64,000 bases of DNA from Kingdonia uniflora. Its lineage: Eukaryota; Streptophyta; Magnoliopsida; Ranunculales; Circaeasteraceae. The DNA is taken from contig JACGCM010001948.1 in the NCBI GenBank assembly GCA_014058105.1, positions 2,480,001 to 2,544,000 of the forward strand, in the 5' to 3' direction. Below are positions 10,907 to 22,387 of the stretch, in pieces. The notes beneath the pieces are model-generated. The model was given only the letters and a program-made list of their open reading frames with translations, did not search any database and was not told the DNA's origin. Each line of letters begins with the position of its first letter. Positions within the stretch are counted from its first letter, which is position 1. The translations under genes were made by a program, and so were the position numbers.

Positions 10907-11862
10907 TGAAATATCCATATTTGGAGTTTGTTTTATTTTGTGTCAAGTTTAGATGTCAGCATTATCTCGTGGTTACTCGTCGTCATCAGAAATTACACCT
11001 TAAGCGACTACAGTTGGACTGACACTGAATAGGTAAGTAGGTTTCTAACTCATTGTTATATAATATCATGCCCTATGTATTTTTACAGAGTATGAAAAAG
11101 GTAATAGGTATGTCTTTTTAAGATAATAGAACTTCTATTTGAATAGATTCTTTTTCTATTCGAATAGAACTAGGAATATTTATATTCAAATAGATTTTAT
11201 TGTATTCGAATAAAATACCTCAGGCTTTTTTTATTCGAATAAATTTATTTTTATTCGAAAAGATTGGTTTAGCCTGATTTTTATTCGAATACATTTATTT
11301 CTATTCAAACAGAGAACGTGATTTCTGTTTTCCTACAAAAAGCAACTTTCCTTTTTTCAGAACTCACTTTTTCAAAACCTATTTTTTCAGAGCTTGATAT
11401 TTAGGGATATGAGAGATTTTAACGAACGATTCAATTCGAAGTAAAACTCCTATTGAATCAATTGGAGAAATTTAGAAAACCTAATCTTTGATTTGTAAAG
11501 TTTGATCGATTCAAGCTTTGGTGTGTTATCCGAGGTGAGGCGTTGCGAGAATGAGTAATTGACTGCGAGGAGTTCAATTAGAAGAGATGTAACTACGGGA
11601 TGTGCTTATCGAGTTTGTAAGTAATTGAATACTTGTAATTTGATTTCAATAGTGGACCTGTGGGTTTTTCTCCTGAGAAAGATTTCCCACAGGGTTAAAA
11701 TTGTTTGGTCTTGTGTTTAATTTCCAATTGCTTATTGACATTAGATAATTGAATTGATTTGAACTAAGTTAAGATTAGACCATTAATTCAAAGGAATTCA
11801 GACCTATTGATTTAGACCTAATTTATTCGAAATCGACTAGTCTCAAGCGTATAAGAATTTTA
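10907..11862 (+). repeat. Copia 3' LTR (956 bp)
   Basis: Matches 6022-6960 along its full length with many substitutions and indels. It ends AGAATTTTA, where the 5' LTR ends GGAATTTCA, so the terminal CA has become TA. The TTCGAA motif array is repeated at about 11130-11310. Confidence 0.85.
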
Positions 11863-11994
11863 CAAAATACCAACTATTATCCAAATTATCCCATACACAA
11901 GATACATATAGGTATAACTTTATAATGGGTTTTATTCCATCACAATACAAACAAGCAAAGAAATCGAATCAAGGAAAGGCAAAAAAAAATCAAC

Positions 11995-12124
11995 CTTGAA
12001 GACGCGTTGCTTGTAAATCATTCTCCTTTACAACTTTTGCCCTCTCAATGAGTATAGATATCTCCTCGGCACCAATATTAGAGCAATTAAAAAGTGAGGA
12101 ACAGAGAAAATCAAAGTGCACCAT
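11995..12124 (-). pseudogene. E0 antisense gene A, first exon
   Basis: On the minus strand an ATG at 12124 opens a 43-codon exon beginning MVHFDFLCSS and containing GAEEISILIERAKVVKEN. It ends at a splice-like border CTTCAAG/GTTGAT. Its end resembles the end of E3 gene A exon 1 (AEIEVLKKLQKLSKLV before AAG/GTAAGT) and the corresponding E2 segment (AAEIESQR). The downstream exons are missing because the element is truncated. Assignment depends on position and weak similarity to E2 and E3. Confidence 0.5.
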
Positions 12125-12170
12125 GGAATTTTTTGAAAATAATAAGTATGAACATTAATCAGACAATGGG

Positions 12171-12181
12171 GTATTTATAGA
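12171..12181 (-). promoter_or_regulatory. TATA-like box of E0 gene A
   Basis: CTATAAATAC on the minus strand, about 50 bases upstream of the gene A ATG at 12124. E3 has TATAAG at the corresponding distance from its gene A start. Confidence 0.45.
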
Positions 12182-12644
12182 CCCCATGCGACGGTTCGAT
12201 GCATCACCTCGAGACCCTTTGCCTAACCGTTTGGCAGTTCTCTTTTTTATTTTCCTAACACGCCTCTTCTTGAACTCCTTCACTCTTCCCTCCTAAAAAA
12301 TAGCAGACCATTACACTGTTGCTCTAGACCCTCCAGATACACCCAACCTCCTCAGTTCTCTCCATCTTCTCCAATGCAGTTCTCAAACTCACAAAAAGAT
12401 ATTGAACATCAAATTTCTTATAAACTAATATATCACCTAGAGATATACACCTAGCCATTATTCTTTACAAACCTCCACCATATCTTTCATTTTTATTTAC
12501 CTCCTATATTCAATGGACAGTTGAAACCAAAAAATTTAAATTTTAAAAATATTCAACAAGACAATGTCATGACTAAGTTACACGTCGAGAGCATATTAAT
12601 CGAAAACTCATTTTTTATTTAATCGATAGCATTACATAACATGA

Positions 12645-13001
12645 TCATATATAGTTGCACTTGAAACATGGAACATGATTTGCTTGTCCACATGGAATTA
12701 ATACTCCTCCAGTAGTAAGAACATTTTCTTGCCTGATCTCATCTTTTGTGATATACCTCAGCAAGGCACGACGATGGTTTATCTCACCTACTTCATTTGG
12801 GAAAATTTTATACCATAACCAGCGGTCAGCTTCCACTTCCATCTACTCTGGCGACGTCCCTACAACATTTAAAGGGCCCCGAGGAGAAAGTACATCTGAG
12901 ACAGAAAATGGCCCAAAGTATCATTCTTTGACTTCAGCCACCTCAATGGCTATACGGCCTTTCTCTGCATCCAGCTGACAACAAGACCGAGTTCTCACCA
13001 T
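12645..13001 (-). pseudogene. E0 antisense gene B
   Basis: Reads on the minus strand from MVRTRSCCQL (ATG at 13001) to a tail ending HVPCFKCNYI at 12645, about 119 codons including two in-frame stops (after EVAEVKE and before MEVEADRW). The last 61 residues align without gaps to gene B of E2 and E3: a conserved EI..E block, then LI.CG...H, then CF.C.Y. The N-terminus resembles E2 (MVxTRS, then AEGR and an I..VEV block). The product is small with one to two Cys near the C-terminus; no known family was recognised. The copy is dead, but the coding pattern is shared between copies that differ strongly in nucleotide sequence. Confidence 0.6.
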
Positions 13002-13038
13002 TGTAACAAAACTTTGCACTTTCTCCAAACGAAAATGA

Positions 13039-13049
13039 CTATTTATAGC
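13039..13049 (-). promoter_or_regulatory. TATA-like box of E0 gene B
   Basis: GCTATAAATAG on the minus strand, 38 bases upstream of the gene B ATG. A comparable TATA box precedes gene B in E3. Confidence 0.45.
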
Positions 13050-13228
13050 AAAAGCCATAACTCTCCAACAAATATACAACACCAGTCAATAATACTTGCC
13101 TTATATTCACGCCATGAATCATGGGATTTTTGTCCCCCAACATCTTTTCCAAAACAAAAGTCAAATCACAAGTCCCAAAATATTAATCTCGACACAACAT
13201 CAAGTAATTGTATCGAAAATGGGGAGAT

Positions 13229-13733
13229 TGTAGTAGCATATTCCCCAGATTTGATAACGAAGAACTATAAAAGGCATATCGAAGGAATTTTATCATGTAC
13301 CTCACTATAATTCGAGAACATCCCACTCAACAACTACAAAGCTCGACCCTCCACTCTAGCAGTTACACCTTGTCAAATATAGCCATTGTACGCGCCTCGT
13401 AAAGTTTGCCCACCTTCCCTAAAGCTAGGAGAAATATTATATTTTTCGTAACTGCTTGTATCCAACTATAAGTACAGGCATAACATATAGCAGTGAGGAC
13501 ATATTCTTTACCTTTCTATATACCCACAAGCCAACCCAAATTTCTCTACAAGTATAATAGATTAGCATATAGTGGATTTACATCTAAAAACTCTCCTCGA
13601 GGTCGTAGTTTTTCTCAGGCTTCACTGAGTTTCCACGTAAAATCTATTGCATGTTAGCTTTTATTTGCACTTAAATCATATTTCTTTACCTGTGTATTGG
13701 CGAGGTTTACAATCCGAAAAACTAGTCATTACA
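13229..13733 (+). repeat. E0 3' LTR (505 bp)
   Basis: Starts TGTAGTAGCATATTCCCC after a purine-rich GGGGAGAT and ends CTAGTCATTACA. The end half holds CTCGAGGTCGTAGTTTTT and GTTTCCACG, the blocks found in the same place in the E2 and E3 LTRs. No primer-binding site or gag follows, so it is a 3' LTR. Divergence from E3 is high. Confidence 0.65.
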
Positions 13734-14789
13734 GGTCTCAAGATTAATCCGAACTGAATTTTATAGCTAAATCTCATCTACATGCTGTAAAAATCATATT
13801 TAATCCCAATTAATCAGGATTAAAGTGAAATTAATCGAGATTAATCTTGTGTGGTGCTAATTAGATGAGATTCCACTACCTATAACTGGAGGAACTGAGG
13901 GTAGTCGTAGAAGAAGTATCTTGTTCACTCATGTTATACAGTATAGTAATCATGGCTCTCGACCCGATCGTAACGGTAGGCGTCAACAAGGACTCAATCA
14001 TTCTTCATCACGTCGTAACTCAGTTGTTGGTTCACTTAGTAAAGACTTTAGTGGCATGTCTATAGGAAAACACTTAGGGTATGGGATGAAACCAGCACCT
14101 TACACATTCTATCGAAGCTACGACGAACAAAATGACTCATAAGAAATTTTATTTGGATCTTCAAACCCCTATCACCAAAATCCGACCATGGTTATAGGTA
14201 CGGTTATGCACACCATCAGATGTATGGGTATCCGCCCGAGCATGTATATGATGCTTCTGACCCTATATATATAAGATATAAGAGGTCCTAAGGAAATATA
14301 TCAGTATCGGGTTGTCCGTCACTCGGAATTCTTTAGTACGTTCCGCAAATAGTGTACGAGGAATTATATACATCAATACATACATAGATACGATGGGACA
14401 AACGTGACGTAGGCTTAATATGTTGCTCATATTAAAGAGCAAGTGATATGCAAATATTCATGAACAAGGAAGGCACTCGAATTATTATTAACTTTTGAAC
14501 TTGTGCAACAAATAATTTTAATCTTAATGGGTATGTTCATTCTATCAATTTTTTCTTTTAAAGATAATCCAATATTAGCAATTTATTATTTTGCATTACT
14601 CTATAATTAATTACGACTAATTATTCGATTAAACTCGATTAAATACGATTAATCTTACGTTTAATTCAAATAAAATTGAAGAAAAAATAAACCAATCATC
14701 TCTAATCTTTACCGATTAATCTTTGATTAAATCTTTTACAAAATATGTGATTAATACCTAGATCCCGATTAAAAAACTTTTGGTTGTAA
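13734..14789. other. AT-rich intergenic DNA with a short coding relic
   Basis: Contains GATTAAT-rich stretches (13790-13850 and 14600-14700). Between about 13880 and 14290 a plus-strand coding-like relic reads GSRPDRNGRRQQGLNHSSSR, then GMSIGKHLGYG, and after a break a Tyr/Gly/His-rich tail (GYAHHQMYGYPPEHVYD). The composition suggests the C-terminal tail of a transposase-like protein, but I did not recognise a family. Confidence 0.35.
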
Positions 14790-15935
14790 TACGATGTGAA
14801 CGGGGTAAAAAGTGTCATTGTTTTCTTAGTGAAACTCTTATATTGTTTTTATTCTCCAAAATTATATTATTACTACGTGTTAGTATCGAATCTTTACATT
14901 TCTCAACAGGAGGTGATTAGGCGTGAAACTGTGAAACTTCAGGTTTAGTATAGAGCAAGACAATTAGCATAATAGATTACTACCATACTTTAACAAATTG
15001 GTAAAACTCTCTGATCAAAATATGCAGAGCATGTAAAATGTCATATATTGTACATAATTGAATTGGACATGTTTGAGATTGCTATAAATAACTTGGAGAT
15101 GGATGGAAGGAAACTGAGAGAAAACCCCAAGTCTCTTAAGTCTTCGATCCCCTATACTTCTTGGAAGATAAATTTATGGTGTATTTTCAAGAAAGATAAT
15201 CATCAACCAAAAGTAAATGCAGATTATGAGTTTCACCGTAATGTAAATTAGGGCTTGAGCTTCCATTGTCTTGATTCAAACACTGTTAGTCGACAATCAT
15301 CCACCACCATCAGACATCTATGTAAAAACAACTATTCATTTCAAGTTTCACACGTAAGCTAACATGAGCTTCGCCATCACATCTCTATGCCAGAACAACA
15401 CTACTCATTTTAAGTTTTACACGGAAGTTAACATGAGCTTCGCCTCAAACAATTGGAGGCTCTAATACCATTTGTTAGGTGTGTGGGGTTTTGTTCTTAA
15501 AATGTTACAATTTAAGTATTTGTATCTCTTATATCTTTGTGTGGATTACATCTTTTATCCGATGTGGGACTAAACTTTGATATATCGATCTCAACATTGA
15601 TGTGGATGGTGTAAATATGCTCAATTTTTCCTCTTATTTGTAACTTTGGAAATGAAAGAAAATCATATATGTTTAATGGAACTATTTGTAATATATCTAT
15701 GATATTGCCTAGGCGAGGGGCGTGTCCCTTTTCGAAAATGTATGCACCGAGGGGAGATACCACATAATCATGCAATTTTGAGTTACATTTAAATTAAAAG
15801 TAACGTTTTGCAATTACTGCATTTACAACAACAACAACAACAAAAAATCTCATACACATGCTGTTGATTACGGGTTTAAAAGAAAAGTTCTCAGCCAAAA
15901 GTAAAGATAATTCGTGCAAAAAACAGAGGAATAAA
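14790..15935. repeat. Upstream duplication, copy 1
   Basis: Direct repeat of 17952-19000, about 3.15 kb away, alignable from GATGTGAACGGGGTAAAAAG to the A-rich end with many small differences. Copy 1 also carries an internal tandem duplication of about 70 bp (15310-15380 and 15382-15450, 'ACATGAGCTTCGCC') that copy 2 has only once. No gene was recognised. Confidence 0.75.
15458..15770 (-). repeat. TRIM-like LTR with primer-binding site
   Basis: On the minus strand a 298 bp segment runs from TGATTATGTGG (15770) to CACCTAACA (15473), followed two bases later by TGGTATTAGAGCC (15470-15458), close to the initiator-tRNA primer-binding consensus. This is the layout of a small LTR element or TRIM. 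A second LTR was not found. The same arrangement recurs at about 18538-18837. Confidence 0.5.
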
Positions 15936-17951
15936 ATCTCAAAAAATATTCTCTATCTAAAACCCTCTCAAATGGTGCAAAAAAAGAAAAGAAAAGAAAA
16001 AGCCTCCTATTCTTTGCAAAAAAAGAAGAAGATTAAAATCTCCATGAAATTCTGAGTTCAATCACCTTGTACGAACTTTCTCTCTTCATTTACTCCACTG
16101 GAGAGATAAGATTTCATGGATTTCCCTTTTTTACCCTAATTATCTCAGGGTCTTTAGAGGGAAGATCACGGAGAGTTGATGGATTTCTATTGTTTTAACG
16201 TGGATAATCTTTTACCTTTTCGTAGTGAAATCCACGAATCTCCCATAATCTGTACAAAAAAAATAAAATACTTTTCTCTTCAATGTAGTAAATATCAACA
16301 AAGCCCTTGCTTGGTTTAGCAGCTACGATCCCCTTGCCTTCTTTTGGAGAAATGTAATGGCAGGTACAATATCATAATGGCCTAGTTCAAGTATTGTGGT
16401 GTAGACTGTCAGTTTTGGAGAGTAAAGTGGAAGAAATAACAAGGTGGGAGCAATTGCTAATGCTGCAAATTACCTAGGGTAAACTTGTATTTTTAATCTT
16501 ATAAACACGAATATCTCTATTTTAATACATTTTATATGTTCATCTTGCGTGTGCAAGTACACGACATTAATATTACACAATTAAAGAATTTTTGTTTAAA
16601 CCAGATTCATAGCTGCATAGTTTAATCTCTAATATAGATTTTTTTTTCAAATAAGTATCCTACTAAGAGACTTAAAATCGTTAGACAAGTTGACGTTTAT
16701 GACTAAAACAGTAGGACCAATATTCTCCTGGTCTCGAATGAATTTGAATCTTAAAAAAAAAAATGTAGGACAAGGGATGCTCCAAAAAAAGCTTAAAAGA
16801 AAGTACTTATGGTCACATGCACTAAATTTTCCTGGTGGACATTGAGGGGAGAGATATGGAAATCATATGAATATATATTGGCTGGAATTGTTGTTCAACT
16901 TGTGGAGGAAGAAGGCGCTATGAGATTTCAATGGCTAAAATAGAAAGCTAAGTCAATTTAACAAAGGAGTTTGAGCTAAATAATAACTTAAATTGTATTG
17001 AGAAGCTGCTAACCATTGATCCTGAAGTTGCTAACCATTAAAAATTTTGACTAATCCAATTGTCAGCAATTGCCAAATCACCGCTAATCACAAATGTTTC
17101 TGAGATACCAAGTGGAGCCTAGCAATTTGGAAATTTATGTAATGGGTTTACCATTTGGTGGCTGGAATATCATGTTGTTGAGATTTTGTGACTCAACCAA
17201 GATACAATCATATATGCTTACCTTACGTTTTAATACTCTTGCAACAAAAGAAATCAATTCTCTTCTAATGTCTTAAGAGACATTGCATATATAGTATGGA
17301 ACCCAAGTTCACCAATATGATGCTTGGCGCAATTTATGATACAGGATCCAACTCTTATACCAAGAGCAAACAAAAAATGGTGGTTTATGCTAATTAAGAG
17401 CAAAAGAAAAACAAGGCGGAGTATATTTACTACACTGCCCTACACGTCTTCCTCACGTGCTATACTAATGGTCTAAATTTATTATACTTGTCTGTACTGT
17501 CACTGTCACTGTTTTCTTCTAGAATCTGTCTTTAAGTGATTTTATCCTCGAGATTCGCATTCAACGATACAAGACGCTGATGATGAAGCACTTGTGGGCC
17601 GGACTTGGACTTGGACTTGGGCTTCGGTCCACAATCCAGTAATGTGACAGAAGTTGTCTTGAGTTGGTTTTACTTAGTCCTTAGTGCACCTTTGTTGACC
17701 AGATCCACATAATTGCTGCAGCCACCATGGACGCTTGGACGGAGGAGCAAAGGAGTGCTTAATAGGGTACGGAGAGCAATAAATTTTGAGGCGAACATGC
17801 CCTTGCTCAAGCATTTTCCATAATGCATGCAATCCATATATGGCCCTAATTTTGCCTTAGTTAATTATTTAAATCATATCTAGAATGTCAGCATCCACAT
17901 TTTGTAACTATCAAATCGATGACATGATACAAAGTAGTTAATGTGTGTTGT
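15936..17951. other. Intergenic DNA between duplication copies
   Basis: AT-rich DNA with A-rich simple sequence (15980-16030). I see no convincing gene, transposon end or structural RNA. Confidence 0.5.
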
Positions 17952-19000
17952 GATGCGATATGAACACCGTAAAAAGTGTCATTGTTTTCTTAGTGAAACT
18001 CTTATTTAGTATTATTCTCCAAAATTATATTATTACTACAAGTTAGTACGGAGCTTTAGCATTTCTCAACAGGATGTGATTAGGCGTGAAATTGTGAAAC
18101 TTCAGGTTTAGTATAGAGCAATACAATTAGCATAATAGATTACTACAATACTTTAACAAATATGTAGAGCATGTAAAATGTCATATATTGTGCACAATTG
18201 CAAATGTTTGAGATGGAGGAAGGGAAACTGAGAGAAAACTCCAGTCTCTTACGTCTTTGAGCCCCTAAGTTTCTTGGAAAAAAAAATAAAAAATGGTGTA
18301 TTCTCAAGAAAGATAATTATCACCAAAAGTAAATGCAGATTATGAGTTTCACCTTACTGTAAATTAGGGCCTGAACTTCCATTGTCTTGATTCAAATATT
18401 GTTAGGCCACAACCATCAACCACCATCGCACATCTATGTCAGAACAACTATTTATTTTAAGTTTTACACGGAAGCTAACATGAGCTTCGCCTCGAACAAT
18501 TGGAGAAACGTGCTGATTAGCCCAATCGAACTATTGACTCTAATACCATTTGTGTTAGGTGTGTGTGGTTTTGTTCTTAAAATGTTGCAATTTAAGAATT
18601 CGAATCTCTTATATATTTGTGTGGACTATATCTTTTACGAGACTAAACTTCTATGTACCCATCTCAACATTTGAAACAATGATGTGGATGGTGTAAATGT
18701 GCCCAATAGTAACTTTAGAAATGAAAGAAAATCATATAAGTTTAATGGAATTATTTGTAACATATTTATGAATAACAAATGATATTGCCTGTCCCTTTTC
18801 GAAAATGTATGCACCAAGGGAAGGTACCACATAATCATGCAATTTTAATTTATATTTAAATTACAAATAACATTTCGCAATTACTTAATTTACAAAAAAA
18901 TAAAATAGAAAAAATCTCATACACATGCTGTTAATTACGTGTTTAAAAGAAAAATTGTGAGCCAAAAGTTAAAATAATTTGTGCAAAAAAAAGAAAAAAG
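17952..19000. repeat. Upstream duplication, copy 2
   Basis: Second copy of 14790-15935, ending about 360 bp before the desaturase ATG. It keeps the TRIM-like LTR (about 18551-18837, minus) with a primer-binding-like TGGTATTAGAG. Its A-rich end runs into the desaturase promoter region. Confidence 0.72.
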
Positions 19001-19272
19001 AAAATCTTCCCCGTGCAAAAAAGTATTCCCAAAAAGAAAGAAAGAAAAAAGAGATATTTTACCCCTTGGACAAACTTTAAAAAAATAAAATAAAATCTGA
19101 TCTATTGAATAGAGTAAATATGAAAAATGGAGGAGCTAAAGTTAAGGAGCAGTTGGAGATGTAAAATTCAAACTTCTCCTATCATACAGGAAAATCTCGA
19201 AAAGAGGAAGAATGGGCCCACTCAATTAAAAAATTAGGTCCCACTTATTTTTACTACATCTAATTAAATCTC

Positions 19273-19280
19273 TATTTATA
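19273..19280 (+). promoter_or_regulatory. TATA box of the omega-3 desaturase
   Basis: TATTTATA about 85 bases upstream of the ATG and about 25 bases before the CT-rich stretch, a plausible core promoter. The start site is not determined. Confidence 0.5.
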
Positions 19281-19299
19281 GGAAACAAAAACAGAGCAA

Positions 19300-19300
<1 letters not shown>

Positions 19301-19333
<33 letters not shown>
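19301..19333 (+). repeat. CT microsatellite in the desaturase 5' leader
   Basis: About 15 uninterrupted CT dinucleotides lie 30 bases before the ATG. Pyrimidine repeats of this kind are common in plant 5' leaders. Confidence 0.85.
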
Positions 19334-19337
<4 letters not shown>

Positions 19338-19361
19338 CTCCTCCTTTAGATCTACACTACA

Positions 19362-22361
19362 ATGGCGAGTTGGATCTCGCCTGAGTTCTGTTTGAGATCT
19401 ATTTTTCGTTTATTTCCTCGACCCAAATCTGGGTTTCTCAGTACTAACAACAAAATTAACAAGAACAGAGGTGTTTATCAGAAAGAGAGCAATGGAGATG
19501 ATATGAAGAGCAATGGTGGTGGTGGGGGTGAGTTTGATCCAGGTGCACCACCACCATTTAGAGTGGGGGAGATCCGTGCTGTTATTCCAAAACATTGTTG
19601 GATAAAAAACCCATTGCGCTCTCTTAGTTATGTTTTGAGAGATCTTTTGGCGATTCTCGTTTTGGGGTATGGGGCTTATTATCTTAATAACTGGGCTGTT
19701 TGGCCTTTGTATTGGGCTGTTCAAGGAACCATGTTTTGGGCCCTTTTTGTTCTTGGCCATGACTGGTGAGTTGTTATTTTCTTTGTGATTGTTTTGTTGT
19801 TGTTTTGGGCTAATTTGATTTGGGATTTGTACAATGCTGGTGTTGTTGCAGTGGTCATGGAAGCTTTTCTGATAGTTTAACTCTGAATAGTGTGGTTGGG
19901 CATTTCCTTCATTCAGCAATCCTTGTCCCTTACCATGGATGGTAAGCTCTGTTTTGCTTAGATTTTGCGGTAATGTGAGAGATCTAGATTCACAAATTAA
20001 GAAAAGATTTGGCTTTCTCACACCCATTTCAGTGAATTTCAATGGGTTTGGGCCAATTTATTATTTCATTTTGATTTTGAGAGATTGAAGTATATAAATC
20101 ATCACCCATCTTTTACAAGGGGTGAAGTTGTGGTTCTAAACCCTATTTCTCTTATCAAATCTCAGCCCTTGGATCTTCTTAAACTGACCTCAGCTGTCCA
20201 TATTATAAAATTGTACTGACACACACCACCGCTTGTGTTTTCCAGGGAAAAAACTATTTCTAGAAATAGTTTTTCCTTTTTAGTTTGGCTTTTGTAGTTG
20301 TATCTTTTCCAAGTCTAAAGTTTCTGTTATATCTTGAATATGGGATCATTTTGGTAGAAAAAGTTGTTGGTCTTGTACTAAGTCCAAACCTACTGAACCG
20401 GGTGGTTCAATTGTTTAATGTCCGGTTCATGTGAACCAATCCAACAAATCAGATTCTAGAATCTTAGATTTATGTCTTAGTTGAATGTTTTCTTAATACA
20501 CAATTATACAATCTGAATCAGATAACTTGGGAAAATAATTTCTTCAAGTCCCTTTCATACAAACCACACGTGCATATGTCGTTTGACGTAAACCTATGTG
20601 CTTACAGCCGTTTTTTTTCCTGCAAACAATTTTCTTAATGCACTAAGGCATACCCAGGAAATAGTTTGATCTAACGATCGGAAATCAGCTTAATGAATGT
20701 TCCAAAATCCAATTATACAGATGCCATAGGTAGACAATCACATGTCTTTATAGCTAGAATGGTGATAAAGTTTATCATGGAATTATACAGGCTTAATAAT
20801 GTATCTGAACTTCTGGATTCATATAAAGGCAAAAGAATATGACATAGCAAAATTGTACTTTTATATTTTAATCTCACAACTAGAAATCAGCTTAACCAGA
20901 ATGTCATTAAGTCCAGTTAATCGGACATCATAAGTAGATAATCACAAGTCTGTAGAGCTAGAATGCTGATTATAACAATGAAAATATACATGGATGAGCT
21001 TTATTGTATCCTAATGAGGCAAGTGAAGAAAGTCCACCTTATTCAAGCCTGACTTTGAATTCTTATAAAAGATCAAAGAATCTGGCTTAACACTTGTGTG
21101 CTTTTATGAACCAAACTACAGGAGAATTAGCCACAGGACTCATCATCAGAATCATGGCCATGTCGAGAATGACGAATCGTGGCACCCGGTTAGTTTGTTA
21201 TCACATCTTCAATGCTTTTCTGCCCTGTTCTTGCCATTTTTTTTTAATAGTATTTGACTATCTGCATTTGTGATTCTCAGATATCTGAGAAGCTTTACAA
21301 GAACATGGATGAAAGTAGTCGCAAATTGCGCTTCAGTGTGCCTTTTCCTATGCTTGCTTACCCTGTGTACCTGGTGAGGGTTCTTCTTTGTGAAAACTTG
21401 ATACTTAAATTTGCTCATATGAAGCTATTTATAAGTATATATTCTTTGTTCTTATTGGAAATCTGACTATTTCTTTTGGTTATTTACAGTGGTACAGAAG
21501 TCCTGGGAAAAAAGGTTCTCACTTCCACCCAGACAGTGACTTGTTCACTCCTGCTGAGAGGGTAGATGTGATCACATCTACCTTGTGTTGGACTGCAATG
21601 CTAGTTTTGCTTGTAATATCATCCTTTGTAGTTGGCCCCATTAACGTTATTAAGTTCTATGGGGTACCCTATTGGGTAAGTTCAAATTTAATTTTATTAT
21701 AATGTAGAGCTAAAAGTCTAGAATCCAGTCTTTGATTTATAATATGATTCTATGTTGACTGCAGATTTTCGTTATGTGGTTGGACTTTGTAACTTATTTG
21801 CATCACCATGGCCATGAAGAAAAGCTCCCTTGGTACCGTGGAGACGTACGAACTAAAACTTTCTTTTTAGGTTCTTAACAATTCGAAATAGCCCAACATT
21901 TTGAAGGAAATGCTTTCCACATTTTAATTGATTTTACCATTTTTTATGGGTGGCAGGAATGGAATTACTTGAGAGGAGGTCTTACCACAGTTGATCATGA
22001 TTATGGATGGGTTAACAATGTCCATCATGATATTGGTACCCATGTCGTCCACCATCTCTTCCCTCAAATCCCACATTATCACTTGAGAGAAGCTGTGAGT
22101 AACTTTTTTTTCTCTTTGAACCAAATAAATCTCATAAACAACCATATTCAGTTCCTTATTTCATGTTTCTAAATTTTGCAGACAAAGGCAGCAAAACCTG
22201 TGCTAGGAAAGTACTACCGTGAGCCAAAGAAATCTGGCCCCTTACCATTCCATTTGCTTGGAAACCTTGTTAGAAGTTTGAGACGAGATCATTACGTTAG
22301 CGATACTGGAGATGTTGTATACTATCAGACAGACCCTCAGCTGCTTAAGAAGTTAGAGTAA
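19362..22361 (+). CDS. FAD: Omega-3 fatty acid desaturase (FAD3/FAD7/FAD8 family)
   Basis: Converts linoleoyl (18:2) to alpha-linolenoyl (18:3) chains on membrane lipids. Eight exons fit: 19362-19765, 19852-19941, 21122-21188, 21281-21373, 21490-21675, 21765-21845, 21957-22094, 22182-22361. All introns are GT-AG and the total is 1239 bases, 412 residues. The three His boxes are complete: HDCGH (133-137, split by intron 1), HRTHH (169-173) and HVVHH (336-340). A start motif FDPGAPPPF is at about residue 58. The N-terminus ([13 protein letters not shown]...PRPKSGFLS) resembles plastid FAD7/8 leaders but is short, whereas the middle ([18 protein letters not shown]) looks like the ER FAD3 type; location is therefore uncertain. 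The frame is intact and splice sites normal, so it looks functional. The ATG is the first after the CT leader. Confidence 0.95.
19942..21121 (+). other. Desaturase intron 2 with internal duplication
   Basis: The long intron (1180 bp) contains two related stretches at about 20681-20770 and 20884-20975 (shared GAAATCAGCTTAA and TAGCTAGAATG-like blocks), a decayed local duplication of about 200 bp spacing. The other introns are 73-107 bp. Confidence 0.6.
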
Positions 22362-22367
22362 AGCCCA

Positions 22368-22387
22368 GGGGGGGGGGGGGGGGGGGG
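22368..22387 (+). repeat. G20 homopolymer in the desaturase 3' UTR
   Basis: Twenty consecutive G start six bases after the stop codon, followed by AGAGAGGCGGAG. This length is unusual in a plant 3' UTR and may vary or be partly a sequencing artefact. Confidence 0.9.

Larger units (their letters stand above)
6022..11862 (+). mobile_element. Sirevirus-like Ty1/copia element lacking pol
   Basis: Two LTRs (6022-6960 and 10907-11862) flank a 3.9 kb interior with a TGGTATCAGAG primer-binding site, a degenerate copia gag and a purine tract before the 3' LTR. No protease, integrase, RT or RNase H is recognisable between the gag relic (ends about 8967) and the purine tract, so this copy is non-autonomous. 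The flanks CAAAT (6017-6021) and CAAAA (11863-11867) are an imperfect 5 bp duplication. The large gag with coiled coil and the AAAGGGGGAGATTG border resemble Sireviruses; that lineage call is inference. Confidence 0.82.
11863..13733 (-). mobile_element. E0: 3' remnant of an older Tat-like element
   Basis: Only the 3' internal part and 3' LTR survive. Together with 5844-6021 it appears to be one fragment split by the copia insertion. It holds, on the strand opposite to its LTR (LTR plus, genes minus), the start of antisense gene A (12124-11995) and antisense gene B (13001-12645), in the same order as E3. A purine-rich ATGGGGAGAT precedes the LTR at 13229. The left end is cut by E1. Confidence 0.7.

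Noticed and set aside
16060..17950. A second desaturase copy after duplication copy 1
   Set aside because: Inspection found no His boxes or exon similarity in this stretch.
19410..20042. Minus-strand 210-codon frame over desaturase exons 1-2
   Set aside because: Shadow frame; the plus-strand gene has all His boxes and correct splice sites.
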